A stretch of 45,975 bases of DNA from Ophiostoma sp. CBS 140.51 (Eukaryota > Ascomycota > Sordariomycetes > Ophiostomatales > Ophiostomataceae): NCBI GenBank assembly GCA_029298735.1, contig JANSLP010000264.1:1-45975 (forward strand). Direction: 5' to 3'. Both the position numbers and the translations under genes were made by a program. How positions within the stretch are numbered: position 1 is the first letter of the stretch; every line of letters begins with the position of its first letter. Below, piece by piece: positions 1 to 12,195 of this stretch. Under the pieces are notes generated by a model. That model saw nothing but the letters and a program-made list of their open reading frames with translations, ran no database searches and was not told the origin of the DNA.

Positions 1-1575
1 AAAGCTGCCTTTTCTGGTCGCGGGCCGGGCGGCGGGAACTAAGGTGAAAGGTGAGATGTAAAATAAGATCATGACAGGAGACCGTAATAAAAAAAAAATT
101 AAACAAAATTACACAACAGCAAGAATACAGCAACGTCATGTTTGATCCGTTCAAGATGAAACGTCGTGGTGTTGACATGTCAACGGTTGTCGACATTCAG
201 AAGCCATGTTTCACCCTAATACACCACCCACGAGCAAACCGAGACTGCGCAAATGAGATGGTTGTACAAGACTACATACAATTTACTTATACGTGAGACC
301 GCATTGAAGGGATAATAATTTAATGGGTATGTCAAACGTAATGGAGAGGGTTGGCATATGGTAGATACGTGAAGTTAAGTCGTGATGCCCCCACTTACAC
401 AGCCTTGCGCTTGAAAAGCCTCTTAAGTGGTAGGCCAAAGAAAACACAAGGCAGGCTGTAAGTTTTCTATCTTGCACTTCGACTGCTGCTTTCAAATCGA
501 CTGCTTCGCATCGTCAACGTTTTTGTGCCACTCATCGTATTTTTCTGTCTTAGATCTAAATGAGGGGAGGTGGTGTGCATGACCTCGAGATGTGTGCTGT
601 GTGTGTTCGTGATGCGGCTCTCATGTGACACGTTTTTGTTGGAGAAGGTTTTCAACACGAAGGGTCAACACGTTTAATTCTGTGAATAAAATGAGAAAGC
701 AGTCATATTCTTTTCTTTAATATTTATTGAAAATTAGAAGAAAAAAAACCCCTTTTCAAAAAATCATCGCTCTATTTATTTGCCTATGTGTAAGTTGTCG
801 CCGATAAAATCAATTTCAATCGAAAATAAAAGCGAAATCGCACCAAACATTGCCACCACACCGAATGTCCACGCGACACTTTTTATTAGTCAAAACAAGA
901 GAGAGACAGCCTTGTCGCCTGGTATTGTCGCCTGCCACATTTGTCACCCACCTATGACTGCCTGTTTCTCTCGATCGAATCACAAGGCCTCCTCTACCCT
1001 TTCCTCTGTAGCCTTGTCCTTTATCGAAGCAACCTTTTTTGGTCGCACCTATTTTTACCCTTACACTGTTCTATTTACATTGTTGACTGTTTACATTTTG
1101 TTCAAAACCTGGCATTCTGACTGTCTTTCAGCCTATTGTTCGCCATCAAAGGGCCACATGACAGGACATCGAGCCCTTGATGTTTTGTGCGCAGCCACCC
1201 CGGACTGCCTTCCCGAGGCGGCCTCACGAGTCCATAACAACATAAATAGCTTGCCAAAGGGCACACCACGCGGTACAGTCACTCCTTTTGTTGTTTTGTT
1301 CACTTTGGCCTCGCGCGCCTTTTTTTTTTGTAGGTGTCTTGCACATGGGAAAGGTCCTGGAGAACGGAAATAGAGTTCGTGTATATAGCAGACAGAGCCA
1401 AGAGATATATCATCAAGCCGTATGAACAGAAGAAAGTAAACATAAGAGAAACAAATACATCCATCCATATCCAATAAACGCGAGTTTGACCGTCTTAGAA
1501 ACGCAACAGAACGAAACAAAACAAATGAAGACGAAATCTATCGAGTTGGACCAGCTCAGCAAGCAAACCGCCACC
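1..1575. other. Gene-free left flank and leader of the first gene
   Basis: I see no supportable gene here. Open frames in both directions are short and have no recognisable domain or compositional bias. A perfect 14-bp palindrome (GTTGACATGTCAAC) lies at 171-184. The stretch 660-780 is AT-rich. The last 150 bases probably hold the 5' leader of the gene starting at 1576; an in-frame upstream ATG at 1525 sits in a weaker context (C at -3). Confidence 0.6.
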
Positions 1576-2889
1576 ATGAACGGGTCGCGCAGCTCCCTCC
1601 AGCCCACGCCGCCGTTCACCCTCAACATACTGTGGCCGGGCGGTGCCGATGAGAGTACTGGATCTCCCATCTCACCGAAACGACCCCCACCACCCCCGCC
1701 ACCGCTTGAGTCCTACCTACCCGGCGTCTACCGTGACGAGTGCCTCCCCCAGTTATCAACACCGTCCCTCACTGCCTCCTACCTGGTCACCGAGCTTGGC
1801 CTCGGCCGTCTCGACGGTTTCAACCACCACTGGTTCTGGCTGCTGGGCCAGCCTGCCTTGCCACGGCCACTGCATGACTGTGCCCACCGGGGCCGAACGA
1901 TATGCGTTACCGAGCGAATGGACCGCCACTTGGGTCTGGGTCTGGGCAGTGAAGGTGGCCGAGGCGGCGGTGGCGGGAAACGAGACCTGCTGTACCTCAA
2001 GCCGCTGCCTCGTTTCTTGCTGGACACACGCTTTTGGGAACAGGTGCTGGCATGCGAGTGTAAGCGGGAGGACATTGTTGTGGTCATGAGTGGGCGTCGA
2101 TCATGGGGCAGCAAGCGCAGCGGCAACAACAGTAGTGCACAATCATCACCACGTGGCAGTCTGCGTTTCCAACCGCAACCGCAGACAAGGACACAAACAC
2201 AAAAGACGATGAAGTCCTCGGCGTCGGCTGGTTCGACGTCCTCGACGGCATCGACCTGCGAGAAACGCCATCTATGGGACTGTGCTCTCGGCTTCCTGTA
2301 CTCATATGCGGCACTGGTTGCCCACGAGAGCGACTTTCGCATTGCCCGAGAGCACGGCCTGTTGCCGGACGAGGTCACATGGGCCAGCTGGCGCGCCCTC
2401 ACGCGGCAAGTCATCACGTCGCCCGATGTTGTAGCTCACCGCTTCCACCAGCGTTATCTGTACGGCGAGATGATGCTGCACCGATTGCGTGAGATCAGTC
2501 AGCTGAAGCGTGGTGGATTGGTGCCCGTGCTGATCGGACGGCTGGACCGCTTTGCGCGCTTCTTCCAGGGCAATGTACGCTGGCTGGCATCACTGGTGGC
2601 GTACATTGCCATTGTGCTGAGCGCACTCCAAACGGGCTTGACGACAGACGTCCTGGCAGCAAGCTCGGCTTTTCAGGCATTCTCGATTGGCTTCACCATG
2701 TTCGCTCTTATCGCACCACTGTCCATCCTGCTTGGGTTTGGTGGCTACTTTGGCTTGTCGCTGGTCTACCATGTCGGCGTGCACCTGGTGACCAGCCACC
2801 TCTTTGTTGGCACCGCTCGTCAGGCTATGATTGTTGATGGCGTCAACGCCTTCCAGCATCACTGGGGCGATTCCAAGAGCGAGGTGTAG
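1576..2889 (+). CDS. Fungal two-segment membrane protein of unknown function
   Basis: This intronless gene encodes about 437 residues. It resembles a large, uncharacterised family of filamentous ascomycetes that I recognise by its block order: a WFWLLGQP-like block followed by an ICVTERMDRHL block, then LKPLPRFLLD, then LWDCALGFLYSYAALVAHESDFRIA, and a C-terminal pair of hydrophobic segments. The hydrophobic segments lie at about residues 336-356 and 367-400. A Ser/Gln/Thr-rich low-complexity insert of about 60 residues (roughly 175-230) separates the two conserved halves. I chose the ATG at 1576 because its context CCACCATGA is strong; the in-frame ATG at 1525 would add 17 residues in a weak context. 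No catalytic motif is visible and the family role is unknown. The stop codon is only 23 bp from that of the convergent transcription-factor gene. I am confident it is a real gene and not able to name a function. Confidence 0.88.
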   Translation: MNGSRSSLQPTPPFTLNILWPGGADESTGSPISPKRPPPPPPPLESYLPGVYRDECLPQLSTPSLTASYLVTELGLGRLDGFNHHWFWLLGQPALPRPLHDCAHRGRTICVTERMDRHLGLGLGSEGGRGGGGGKRDLLYLKPLPRFLLDTRFWEQVLACECKREDIVVVMSGRRSWGSKRSGNNSSAQSSPRGSLRFQPQPQTRTQTQKTMKSSASAGSTSSTASTCEKRHLWDCALGFLYSYAALVAHESDFRIAREHGLLPDEVTWASWRALTRQVITSPDVVAHRFHQRYLYGEMMLHRLREISQLKRGGLVPVLIGRLDRFARFFQGNVRWLASLVAYIAIVLSALQTGLTTDVLAASSAFQAFSIGFTMFALIAPLSILLGFGGYFGLSLVYHVGVHLVTSHLFVGTARQAMIVDGVNAFQHHWGDSKSEV

Positions 2890-2912
2890 ACAGAGATCCC
2901 GGAATGAGGAGT

Positions 2913-5859
2913 CTACAGTCCACCGTATGCCATCAATGGTCCGTTGAAGCCCATCAGTGCTGCTGCCTCATCTGGTGTGGTGAAGCTGTCGGCTGCCCAA
3001 AGTAGGTAACGCCGACCGGTAACAACGACCTGCTCAACATCGTTTGTGGCATCGACCACTTGGGATAGCATGTTGCCGGATCTCAGACCGCGGAAACAGG
3101 CAAAGAGGATAGCCACACCGAGAAACTCATTGAAGTGGGCCATAGACCGGTACGAGTGGTCACGCATGACTTGGTAGCTGTGGCGAACGGCTGTCACAGC
3201 CACAGCCTCGTCCCGAGGACACCCTAAAAGATGGCCCTGGCCCTGGCAATGCACTGACCGTAGTATCAGAACCATGTACAGCAAGGCCGCTCCAAAGTCG
3301 TCATGACAGAGATGAAGAAGCCACCCTGTGTTTTGCATCGTCGGTGTTGGTGTTGTCACAGCGGTTATCGGCATTCCCGAGTTGATGGATGGCACATCGC
3401 TGCCACACCCGAACACGGTCGGTGAAGACCGTCCCGAGTGTGAAATGGGCAGTTGAAGTTGCTGATGCAGTTGTGGTTGCATAATCATCTCTGCAGCTGT
3501 TGGCTTGATGAGCCCCAGCATGGAGCCGCCACCGCCTGGTAGGTGCAGTATGGACAAATATGGCGAGTCGGCGCTTGCGACAGTCGCTGTTGCAGTTGCT
3601 GACGTCGTCATGTTTGTGCATGTACTAGGGCAGCAGTCGGCCAGGCTGGTCACGGCAGCGGCCCAAGTCTTGTGGGTGTTGAGTAGGGCGAGTGAGCTCT
3701 CGACCACCGCGGCTTGCGACATGGCGTGTTGTGCGGAGGTCCCCAGAGGTGCTTTGTCATGCCCATCCTTGGACAATGAAGACAGGGACTGGCAAAATGA
3801 GTCATGGTGGAGAGCAAGAAGAGCGCGGTGCGTCAGTGCCTCGACGTGCTGGTATTGAATGGTGGCCTTCTGGGCTTGGCCGGGGACTGAATCGAACATA
3901 TCCACACCTAGTTGCTGTGCAAAGTTTTGTTGTTGCCAATCAGCCTCTCTGTCTGTCTCCATCCCGTGAGGGGTTCCTCGATGGCCAGCCAGGAGGGATG
4001 TTTTGACTTCGCTCAAAAGTTTGCGAGCACGCTCATCCCAAGCTTTGATCCGAGCATAGCTTGGGCTGGGCTTGGCAGGTGAGTTGGCGGCATTTACCAT
4101 GTCGACAAGAAGTGGCAATATTGTTGCTACCTTGGACTGGTAGACACCGTCATGGTCACCGTGTAAGCCATTGCCAGATGAAGTGCTTGTTGCTGTCGTA
4201 GATGTGGCTTTAAACCCATAGTCGTTCAATGGAATAGCACCGAAACAACCAAACCCAGTCTCTCCACCCGTGATGTTTTCAGCGTGATTCGGTGTCTCGT
4301 AGGATGTGCTGCAGTCACTGCTGCTACACATAGAATCTGTGGTATGTAGAGGCTGAGGTGGTTCTGCATCGCAGTCTCCTGGGTTGTGCATCATGGTCGT
4401 ACCGGCTCGTAGAGCAGCGCCGAGATCAAGAAGCTGCACTGTCAACCAGACCCGGCGCCTCATCTCTGTTTTAACCGAGTCTGGTGTGTTTTGCTTATTG
4501 ATTCTTGCTGCCATTTCTGCCGTTATTGCGCTTGAAGACCGATGCAGTTGTAGAGACGTTGCCACATTCACAGTGAAAGCCACGAGGGAGAGGAGAGGTG
4601 CATAGCTGTTGGTGTTTGATGATTTGATGTGTTCGCCAGAAGCATCGCTGCTTCCATTTCCACTGACACTGCCACCACTGGCCGGTGCTTCGACTAACTT
4701 GGCAAGAACCATCATACAAAGAGCGCGAACGGTACAGAGAGTGGGTGCCGCTATGTAGGATGAGCGTCCAAATGATGCTTGGGCAGCATTGAGAAAGATA
4801 GTCGCCCACTCGGAAGCCGACTGTCCAGAGCCGCTGAACAAAAAGTCGGATGACGACTCGGCACCAAGCGCGAGGACCATGGAGAACTGAGCGAGCCACT
4901 CGTCGGACACATCGGACGGTGCATCGTAAAATTGCTGGATCTCGTACCGCAGTTGGGATGGGTGGAAAAGACAGTGAGTGGCACCAAATGTGTCAAGGTA
5001 GTTGGCGACGAGTGTGTCGATGATGTGGTTGGGCGGCAGTGAGCTTAAAATTTGGTCTCTGGAGACTGGAGCTGAGTTGCTGAAGGGGAAATTGGCGTTG
5101 TTGTCGAGGTTGAAGAATACAGCCTCGAGATTCTTGACTTGATGATACCGCTGCTGCCACTGCAAGTCTGTGCCAAATAAGTACGGGATCGCTTCTGGGA
5201 ACTGATGCGTGTTAGAAGAAAAATGGAATCACTGTCAACTATTTTTGATTTCTCACCTCGCATGCAATACGGGACCAATGCGACGCTCCATTCAATGGTC
5301 TGATGACCGGGCCAGTATTGCTTTTGAAGTCGATATCTGACTGCTCAGAGGCCTGGTCTTCCATGTCCAGGGTAAACGTATCTTGCTTTGTTTTTGCTGC
5401 TGGTTTTTGAGACGCTTTCTTTGTCTGTGGAGCTGGAGATGGCGAACGAGATGGAGACGACGACGGACATGGTGTCAAAGATGACATATGGGAAGAAATA
5501 GAGGACACGGACAGGGAAGGACTGGATTCTCTTTTCACTTTTGGATGTGCGGTCTTGGTGGTCTCTTTGGTGACTTTGCCGGTGGTCTTTTGGTCTCGTC
5601 CTTTCTTCGAGCGGGCGGCAGCTGGTGATGGCGGCGGCATGTATGTGCACTCATCGGCGATTTCGGCTGCCACACACCGTGAGCACGGAAGAAGCTTGTC
5701 ACACTTTAGCTTTCGGCGGTGGCAGGGAATGCACACGAAAACGCGCCGGTTTCGTTTCTGGGCCTTGACAACATGTCCAGGAGCTGGGTTGTATGGGTCA
5801 GCGATGGAAAATGTGGAGAAGAAGCCGGCCGGGATATCGGAGGAGTCGACCGAGGCCAT
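2913..5859 (-). CDS. Zn2Cys6 fungal-specific transcription factor
   Basis: Two exons (5257-5859 and 2913-5201) encode about 963 residues. The 55-bp intron (5202-5256) has a GTGAGA donor, a CTAAC branch site and a CATCAG acceptor, and splicing joins GAG to TTC in phase 0. The binuclear zinc cluster has cysteines at residues 43, 46, 53, 59, 62 and 71 (C-X2-C-X6-C-X5-C-X2-C-X8-C) with the basic CHRRKLKC helix, so it should bind DNA in the nucleus. A Lys/Ser/Pro-rich linker (about 75-165) follows, then the middle homology region, recognisable from PNHIIDTLVANYLDTFG and DEWLAQFSMVLALGAES (about 260-320). The C-terminal half contains several Ser/Thr/Gln-rich stretches. The start at 5859 has the good context CACAATGGCC. 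The target genes cannot be read from the sequence. The adjacent convergent gene is not an obvious target, and no biosynthetic cluster is near. Confidence 0.93.
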
Positions 5860-8800
5860 TGTGGTGAGATTTTGCTGATTTGGTAGGACGTTGAGCTGTT
5901 TTGAAAATCAAAGTGGCGAATGTGTATTTCGTGAACTGCTCGTATTGCTTTTCAGGATGTGTATGCAAGGCTGAGAACGAGAGACGAACAGAAGCATGGT
6001 TGTGTTTGGAAGAGCGAACATCGAAGGGCAAGATCAAAGACGAAGCGATTGTAAGAAATGAAGTGAGAAGACAAGAGGCGAATATGGCAAAGAATGATGG
6101 GAAGAAGAAGAAGAGAGAGAAAAAAGACAGCAAAAACTGGCACGCTTCCAACAACACCTGCATGAAACGAACACGGCCCCCAGAGATCAATGTAAATGAA
6201 ATATGGCAGGACCTTCTGGAACAAAAAGGATGCGTGTTCTGTGGCGAGGTTGCGGTCGTTATATATGTGTACAACAGCCGTTGCGTATTGAGGCTCTTGG
6301 CAAGCAACGTGCAAATTCTGGGGAAAGGGCGTGTGTAGGGGTGCGGAATTGGAGCGTTGGGGATAGGAAAGATCGGAGCAAGCAGGCCAGACAACCTTCC
6401 ATCCATTCTGCAGAGAAGAAGGTGAGAGAGGGTGAGGGACGATACAACAACTCTGTTGATCGTCTTGGCATGCTGCGGACGAAGATGGTGTTGGCAACCA
6501 GGCAAGGGGTTTTGGGTGGTTGAAATGTGAAAGGGCAGCTGAGCAGTGAAAGTGGTAGTGAAAATGAAAATGGTAGTGAAAATGGCAATTGGAGACGAAG
6601 CAGCAGTGGGAGATACAGAGAGCTCTCTCCGTGGAAGTGACTTTGAGGCTTGGGGGGCAGAGTGAGCGACCCGGCAGAAGAGAAACGAAAACTAAAAGAT
6701 TGACAGAAGCAACGCACGATCTCATCTCATCCGAGTTGCTCGTATTGGTGCCGACTTTGAACGCTTTTCTTTTCATCCAAGCTTGTAACAAGGCCACGGC
6801 ATATTCCGTAAATGCCCCTTACCGTGTGCATCTGGAGCCGTGATGAAAAGTCACAAAAAGTGAACAAAATACAAAGAAAAGGGTGCATACTTTGTACCAA
6901 CAATATCATACTTGATATGGGAGTGTCTGGGACAGAAGACACCTTGCTGGGTTTCGGCACATAGCCAGGCCGCACATGCCCAGGCCGCGTCAAGCCGTTG
7001 GGCAACAGAAAAAGGGGAACAGGGTACGACAGGACACGACTTACTCCGTATGCCGTGGCTTGTGGAGGGTGTTGGTGGAAGGTAGGGTATCGCTGAGTGT
7101 GGTCAGAGTGACGCTCATGCATCCCGAATCCTTTTGGGACGGCAGCTCGGAGGAGCGTACATGTGCAGACGTGCACGTGCATGCAGGCGTGCAGCCATGC
7201 GGAGCAATGTAAGTTCTCGTTCTCTCGGGGCCTTGCCCTACTGTTCCGGGAGGATAAATGGGAATAGACGATGCTGAGCCGGGACTGGACTGTCGAAGTG
7301 GCTGCAGTAACAATACTTTAGAGATTGTTGAAAACTGTTGGACCCTTGTCGATGAGAAACAAATTAGTCAAAAATCCCAGCTGGCGTGCTGGCGAGCAAC
7401 TCCATACGTACCAAACTTTTGTTCTTTGTTCCTTGTCTCTTTGCACCTGTCGTTTCCTGTTGTTCTGCGCTTCGCCTCGCTTTCCCGTCTGTGGTCTGAA
7501 TTTGAAATACCTTGACCCCCCTTGTCGAGCAAGAGATAGAATGTGTGCGAGCCAATCGCATTATGGGCGGGGCGCGGCTAGGGATTGACATTGGGAGAGG
7601 GTCCCCGCCCAAGGTCTAGACTCTGGAGACCTGGGAATTCTCCCCCAGCAGCATTACCTGCTTTGAGTCTTCCAAAAGAGAATGAGAGAGGCACATGCCG
7701 AAAGATGTGTAAAAGGTATGAGGCAGGTGCAGGCTGAAGAAGGGCGAAAACGGGTAAACGGGGTCGAAAAACAACTAGAAGTGAGAAGCGAGAAACGAGA
7801 AACGAGAATCAGAGAAGGGGACCCAAAAACAAGAAAGGGGGGCCAAGCCCCCGCGGAAGAGGGTGTCGTCAAGCGTGTCCTGGTTGGGCTGCAGGGGCTT
7901 CACGTGGCCTGGGGTCGACGAGGTCAAGAAATGGTCAAGAGGAGGCTGTTGAGATGGTGACTATCCAACGGGAGTAGCAGGGGATGGGCTCACCGGTTGC
8001 AAAAAAAAAACGAGAACAAACGAAATGGTCAGCCCGCCGGAGATAAACAGGAATCAACGCAGCAAGGCGAGAGGATGAGCCAACAAACCGGGACACGGTC
8101 CACCGGGCATCACAATAAAGTTTTCGCCAAACATGCTGCCTCGTTTGTCGTAAGTAATAAGCTCGGATGCAGTGGAAGGGTCTTGGGGTCTCGGCCTCTC
8201 CAGGGTTCCATTTGAGTTTTGAGTCGACAGCAAGTTGTATCCACCCATCGTCTTGATTCCCGTATTTGTCGAAAATCCGATAGCCCTGTCGAAACGGTTT
8301 CGAGGGCCGGGCGAGAGGTGTTGGAAACGTTCGGTGTGGATGGGTGTGGATGTGTGTGTTTTCTTGGGTCGGCAGAAACGAGGAAGAATGGAGGCGGAAG
8401 TTGAGAGGATGAGAGAAAAGGAGGCATGATGCATACACGCATCACATGCACTAAACTCAAATCAGGATGACAAGGGCTGACGACAAGAAACAGGAAAGAG
8501 CGATGGGAAGTAATGGGAGGAGATTCTGTAGGGAGAGAACAACAAAAGCGGTGAGCTTAACAGGAAGCCACGACAGACAATAACGGCAAGCACAGCAGAG
8601 CATGGCAAGTGCGACCCAAGAAACCCAAGAACACCTCGGAAGACCCAAGAAAGGCCAAAATCCACGATGCGCGAATGGGGAAGGGACGGACGACGTGAGG
8701 GGGAGGACTGCACTACGACGTACACAGAAGGAGCGATGCAGACATGCAAACTCTCAGGGAAGGGACAACTCCGGATGGGGGCATGCAGCACCGTTGTGGC

Positions 8801-9609
8801 GGAGGACCTGCCCCGAGCATTTGGTACCTTCCCCAAGACATGTTGTGGACTCAGCAGTTCAAACGACGAATTCGACAGCTGCCATCTGTTTGTCCTTTTT
8901 TGTTTGTGCGATGCGTTCCTTCCGTGACAAGGACAAGCTTTTAAGAAAGTACTTTGTTGGTGGTAATTGCCTGATTAGGCAACTTGTAAGAAAAAGTGGA
9001 GTTCGTTAACGGTTTTGCCTCACGCATTTTTTTGCTTTTTGCTTTTTGCACTTCTACGAAGTATGCTTTCTTTTTTCCACAATCGTCTAAAGCTTCTCCA
9101 ACGCTTGACGAAGATCATTGCAGCCGTAGCGACGACGCAGCGACGACACAAAACTGTTTGACGACGACGTTGCACTTCGCGTAGATTTTGTCTACTTCTT
9201 GTTTCAATACTTTTCTCTCTTCCCCTCGCCAAGTGACAGGGTTTGACACCCTTATGGAGGGAAAGAAATCGAGGGGAGGGATGGGAGAAGAGAGCATAGG
9301 AAAGTGAGGAGAAGGGACAATAGCCTGGGTGACCTTCAGAGTACCAATAATGTTGTCAATGTGCCATGTCGGCCCTCTCGGCCGTCTTGCTGCGAGCACA
9401 AGTTCCATGCATATTTCCAGACAACTGCGCATTTTTGAGCATCCAAGCCTGTTTTGGAAGAGCAGGGGTATGGAGAGGAGGGAGAGAGTTTGTGTGGTTG
9501 TACTGTCTTGAATACAAAGACAGAAAAGAAGCCAACATTGCTGCTGAAAAGTCGGTCTAATCTCAATTTGGGCGGTATTTCGGCGAACAGAGGATGACAA
9601 AAATAAAGA

Positions 9610-9648
9610 AGGCTGCAGAGGCTGCAGAGGCTGCAATGCAAAGGCTGC
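9610..9648. repeat. Short degenerate GGCTGCAG tandem repeat
   Basis: About four or five units based on AGGCTGCAG or AGGCTGCAATGCA follow one another, each carrying the PstI-like CTGCAG or a decayed form of it. The array is short, non-coding as far as I can tell, and probably arose by slippage. Confidence 0.6.
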
Positions 9649-10479
9649 AATGCAGACGCTGCGATGGAGGGTGACTAGCAAGGGAGAGGAAGATCGTTGC
9701 TGCAAAAAAGAGTCCGGGCGTTGAGAGTGGCGTTTGTAGGGTCGCATTGCACGCACACAGCTCCAGCTCGCGATGTCCCAAAAGGACGAGGAAGAGGGAA
9801 GAGCCAATTCAGTAGCTTTATCAGTGCGACGTTGAAGCACAAAATAGGGTAACATAGTCTCTAATCTTTTGCAGCCTCCAAGGCGCTACCAAGTCTGGAT
9901 CCCTATTTTCTATCACAAAATTTCTGGGAACATGTATGGATATCAGAAAGAGAAAATAGAAAATAGCAGCAATTCGACCGCCGTTTGCCAGGACCAGGGG
10001 GCAGCCCATTGTCGACCGCGAGCCAGTGTTGGAGCAAAGGCCAAAAAGAGAGAGCAACGGAGACCCAAGACGGAGGATGCCAAGTGTATGAGAAAGATAG
10101 GATCAACCAAACCGAAGGAGAGGGTGACTAGTCTTGGTGGCGGAAATGATCATGCAATTTTTGTTTCCCTTCCTATCATGTTCTTCTTCCTTCACCTTGG
10201 CTTCTAGACTATGTACGAAATACACAACGCATGCTCAATGTACACCCCAGATCACCGAAAAAAAAGGGCCGAGGCCGTACCGGAGGCTGCATGCCGGGTG
10301 ACAGATAGTGAACAAAGTCCGGTACGAAGAGGTTGAAGGATTACGAACGCGCGTAGATAGGGATTGAGGTGTGAGGGAAGCTGGAGTCAACATGATAGGA
10401 GTTGACGATCAAAGCCTTGCGAGCTCGCCACCGTCCGAGCGTATCGTCTATGTCGTCTGCTGTGTTGTAAAATATTATT

Positions 10480-10504
10480 CACTTCTCACTTCTCACTTCT
10501 CACT
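10480..10504. repeat. CACTTCT heptamer repeat
   Basis: Three full copies of CACTTCT and a partial fourth sit in gene-free DNA. Nothing suggests a function. Confidence 0.7.
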
Positions 10505-11942
10505 CACAACCTTTCATTCTCTCCCGTCCCTCCAGGAACGAGTGCTTTGCCGAGTGGCGGCTGTTGATTACCGTCTGTCGTCTTCTTGCCATCCATAATT
10601 GGGTCGCCTTGTGTTGTGTTTTATCTGCCGTCGATCGTCTTTTATCTACCGTCTTTTTGACCCACCGCTTTTGCTGTTTTGTTGACCCTTCTGTCCACCA
10701 TTTATCTACATGAACACACGGTCGGTACAGAACGGAATAGAAACGGTGCATTATGGTATACAGCAACACAACAAAAGCTCGGCCGTCATTCCGGATACGA
10801 CACGGGTCAACGGAGGATAATTGATAGGGCGATGGAGCTGGAGGGGAGGGAAAGAAATAGAAAGGCAGAGCTCAAAAAAGGGTGGACTGACTGCAGGATT
10901 GACAGCAGGACAGAGTACGCGGAGACTTTGCTACCGAATGGCGAGATACCATGAATTTGTTATGGTGAATGGAGACGGCAAGAAAGACGCTCGCCAAATA
11001 GACGCCCTGTGTGGTGTACCAGACAAGCGACAGACAACACAACACAACGAGACTAAACGCTTCGCCGTGTGGCGTCAAATCCTGTCTTACTTTACGATTT
11101 GTCAGCATCCTTTTCAGTGTTCTTGGTATTGTCTTCGTCCTTCCTCTTGCTTTTCTTTTCTTCTCTTATCGTCCTAGCCCTCCTTGGTTTCCCAGTTCCA
11201 GTCCGAGCAACTGATCCTTCTTCGCACTTTGGTCTGAGCGGTTGCCTTTCTTCCTCTTCTTCCATAATTTGCCTATCCACGACACTCGTTCCTTGCAGCA
11301 ATATTTTCTGTCAGAAGGTAGATCATCCTAGACATAATTCTAGACACGGCCATGCAAAGACCCATGGTCTTTTCATTTGACAAATACGAGACCATAAGCG
11401 CCAGAGTTTATGAGCATAGGTCGCTCACTGTCTGTCTACTTCATTGTTTGAATTAATACATGCCCTTCAACTGCTTTCTGTCTAAAATCGTGAGCTCGTA
11501 AATAATATCAACGCTTCAAAAGGGCACATAGCCCTACTCATAGCCTTGTAGACAAACACGCGCAGAGATAAGACCGCGCGTCCTGACCGTGCCCCAGCTG
11601 TACATACTGCCCGTCTCTCCCGCTCTCACTCCTTCCATATCTCCTCCTCCTCTCCGCCTTTTCGTTCTTTCAAACTCTTCCTTGATCTTCCTTTGCTTCT
11701 AGTATTTGTTATTTCGGCTACTAGTGGCTCTCGGTTGAGGCTCCCGAATGTGGAAGAAAGGATTAGTGAATGGGTTCTCTATTCTATGGGTAGGATCTTT
11801 CGGTGTTTCTACACTCTTCTACATTACGACGACTGTGAATCCTACGGAGCGTGGCAACCGTTGTTCGCGGCAGGCAACAATCAATGAAAGTCGAGCTACT
11901 GGGGCGAGAGCAAGGACTTGTTTGTAGTAATTCAAGTTGATT

Positions 11943-11966
11943 TGAAAATGAAAATGAAAATGAAAA
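11943..11966. repeat. TGAAAA hexamer repeat, four copies
   Basis: Four uninterrupted TGAAAA units lie about 230 bp downstream of the stop codon of the BTB gene, which is on the minus strand. This is a simple-sequence repeat with no evident role. Confidence 0.75.
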
Positions 11967-12195
11967 TAGCAAAAGCAGTGCTGTATATCCCAACGCCAGT
12001 GCGAACGAAGCCTCCAGTCAGGCTGTCTATAAATGTATATCACACGAAGTAAAAGCAAAGTACATCGTTTAACAAGGAACGCTGTCCCAAAGGCCGTGAC
12101 ACATCCTTGTGTACAAACATCGTAAATACAGGCCGTATAAATCATAAGAAAGGGGGGAGTAAAAGGGAGAAGAGAAGAGAAGAGAAAAGGAGAGT

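Larger units (their letters stand above)
5860..12195. other. 6.3-kb gene-free stretch upstream of the Zn2Cys6 gene
   Basis: No open frame on either strand carries a domain, and no set of frames can be joined by introns into something I recognise. The first 900 bases are purine-rich on the + strand, so pyrimidine-rich in the sense of the Zn2Cys6 gene; they probably hold its promoter and leader. Short repeats occur: an imperfect GTAGTGAAAATG array at about 6555-6590, GGCTGCAG units at 9610-9648, CACTTCT units at 10480-10504 and TGAAAA units at 11943-11966. The nonamers TACTTTGTA (6888-6896) and TACTCCGTA (7042-7050) belong to the motif family discussed in the findings. A long non-coding RNA or a very long leader is possible but nothing in the sequence proves it. 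Confidence 0.5.

Noticed and set aside
9115..9855. Minus-strand open frame of about 246 codons in the first long spacer.
   Set aside because: Its translation has no domain, is Ser/Leu/Arg-biased as expected from a CT-rich strand, and has no ATG at the frame start in a good context.
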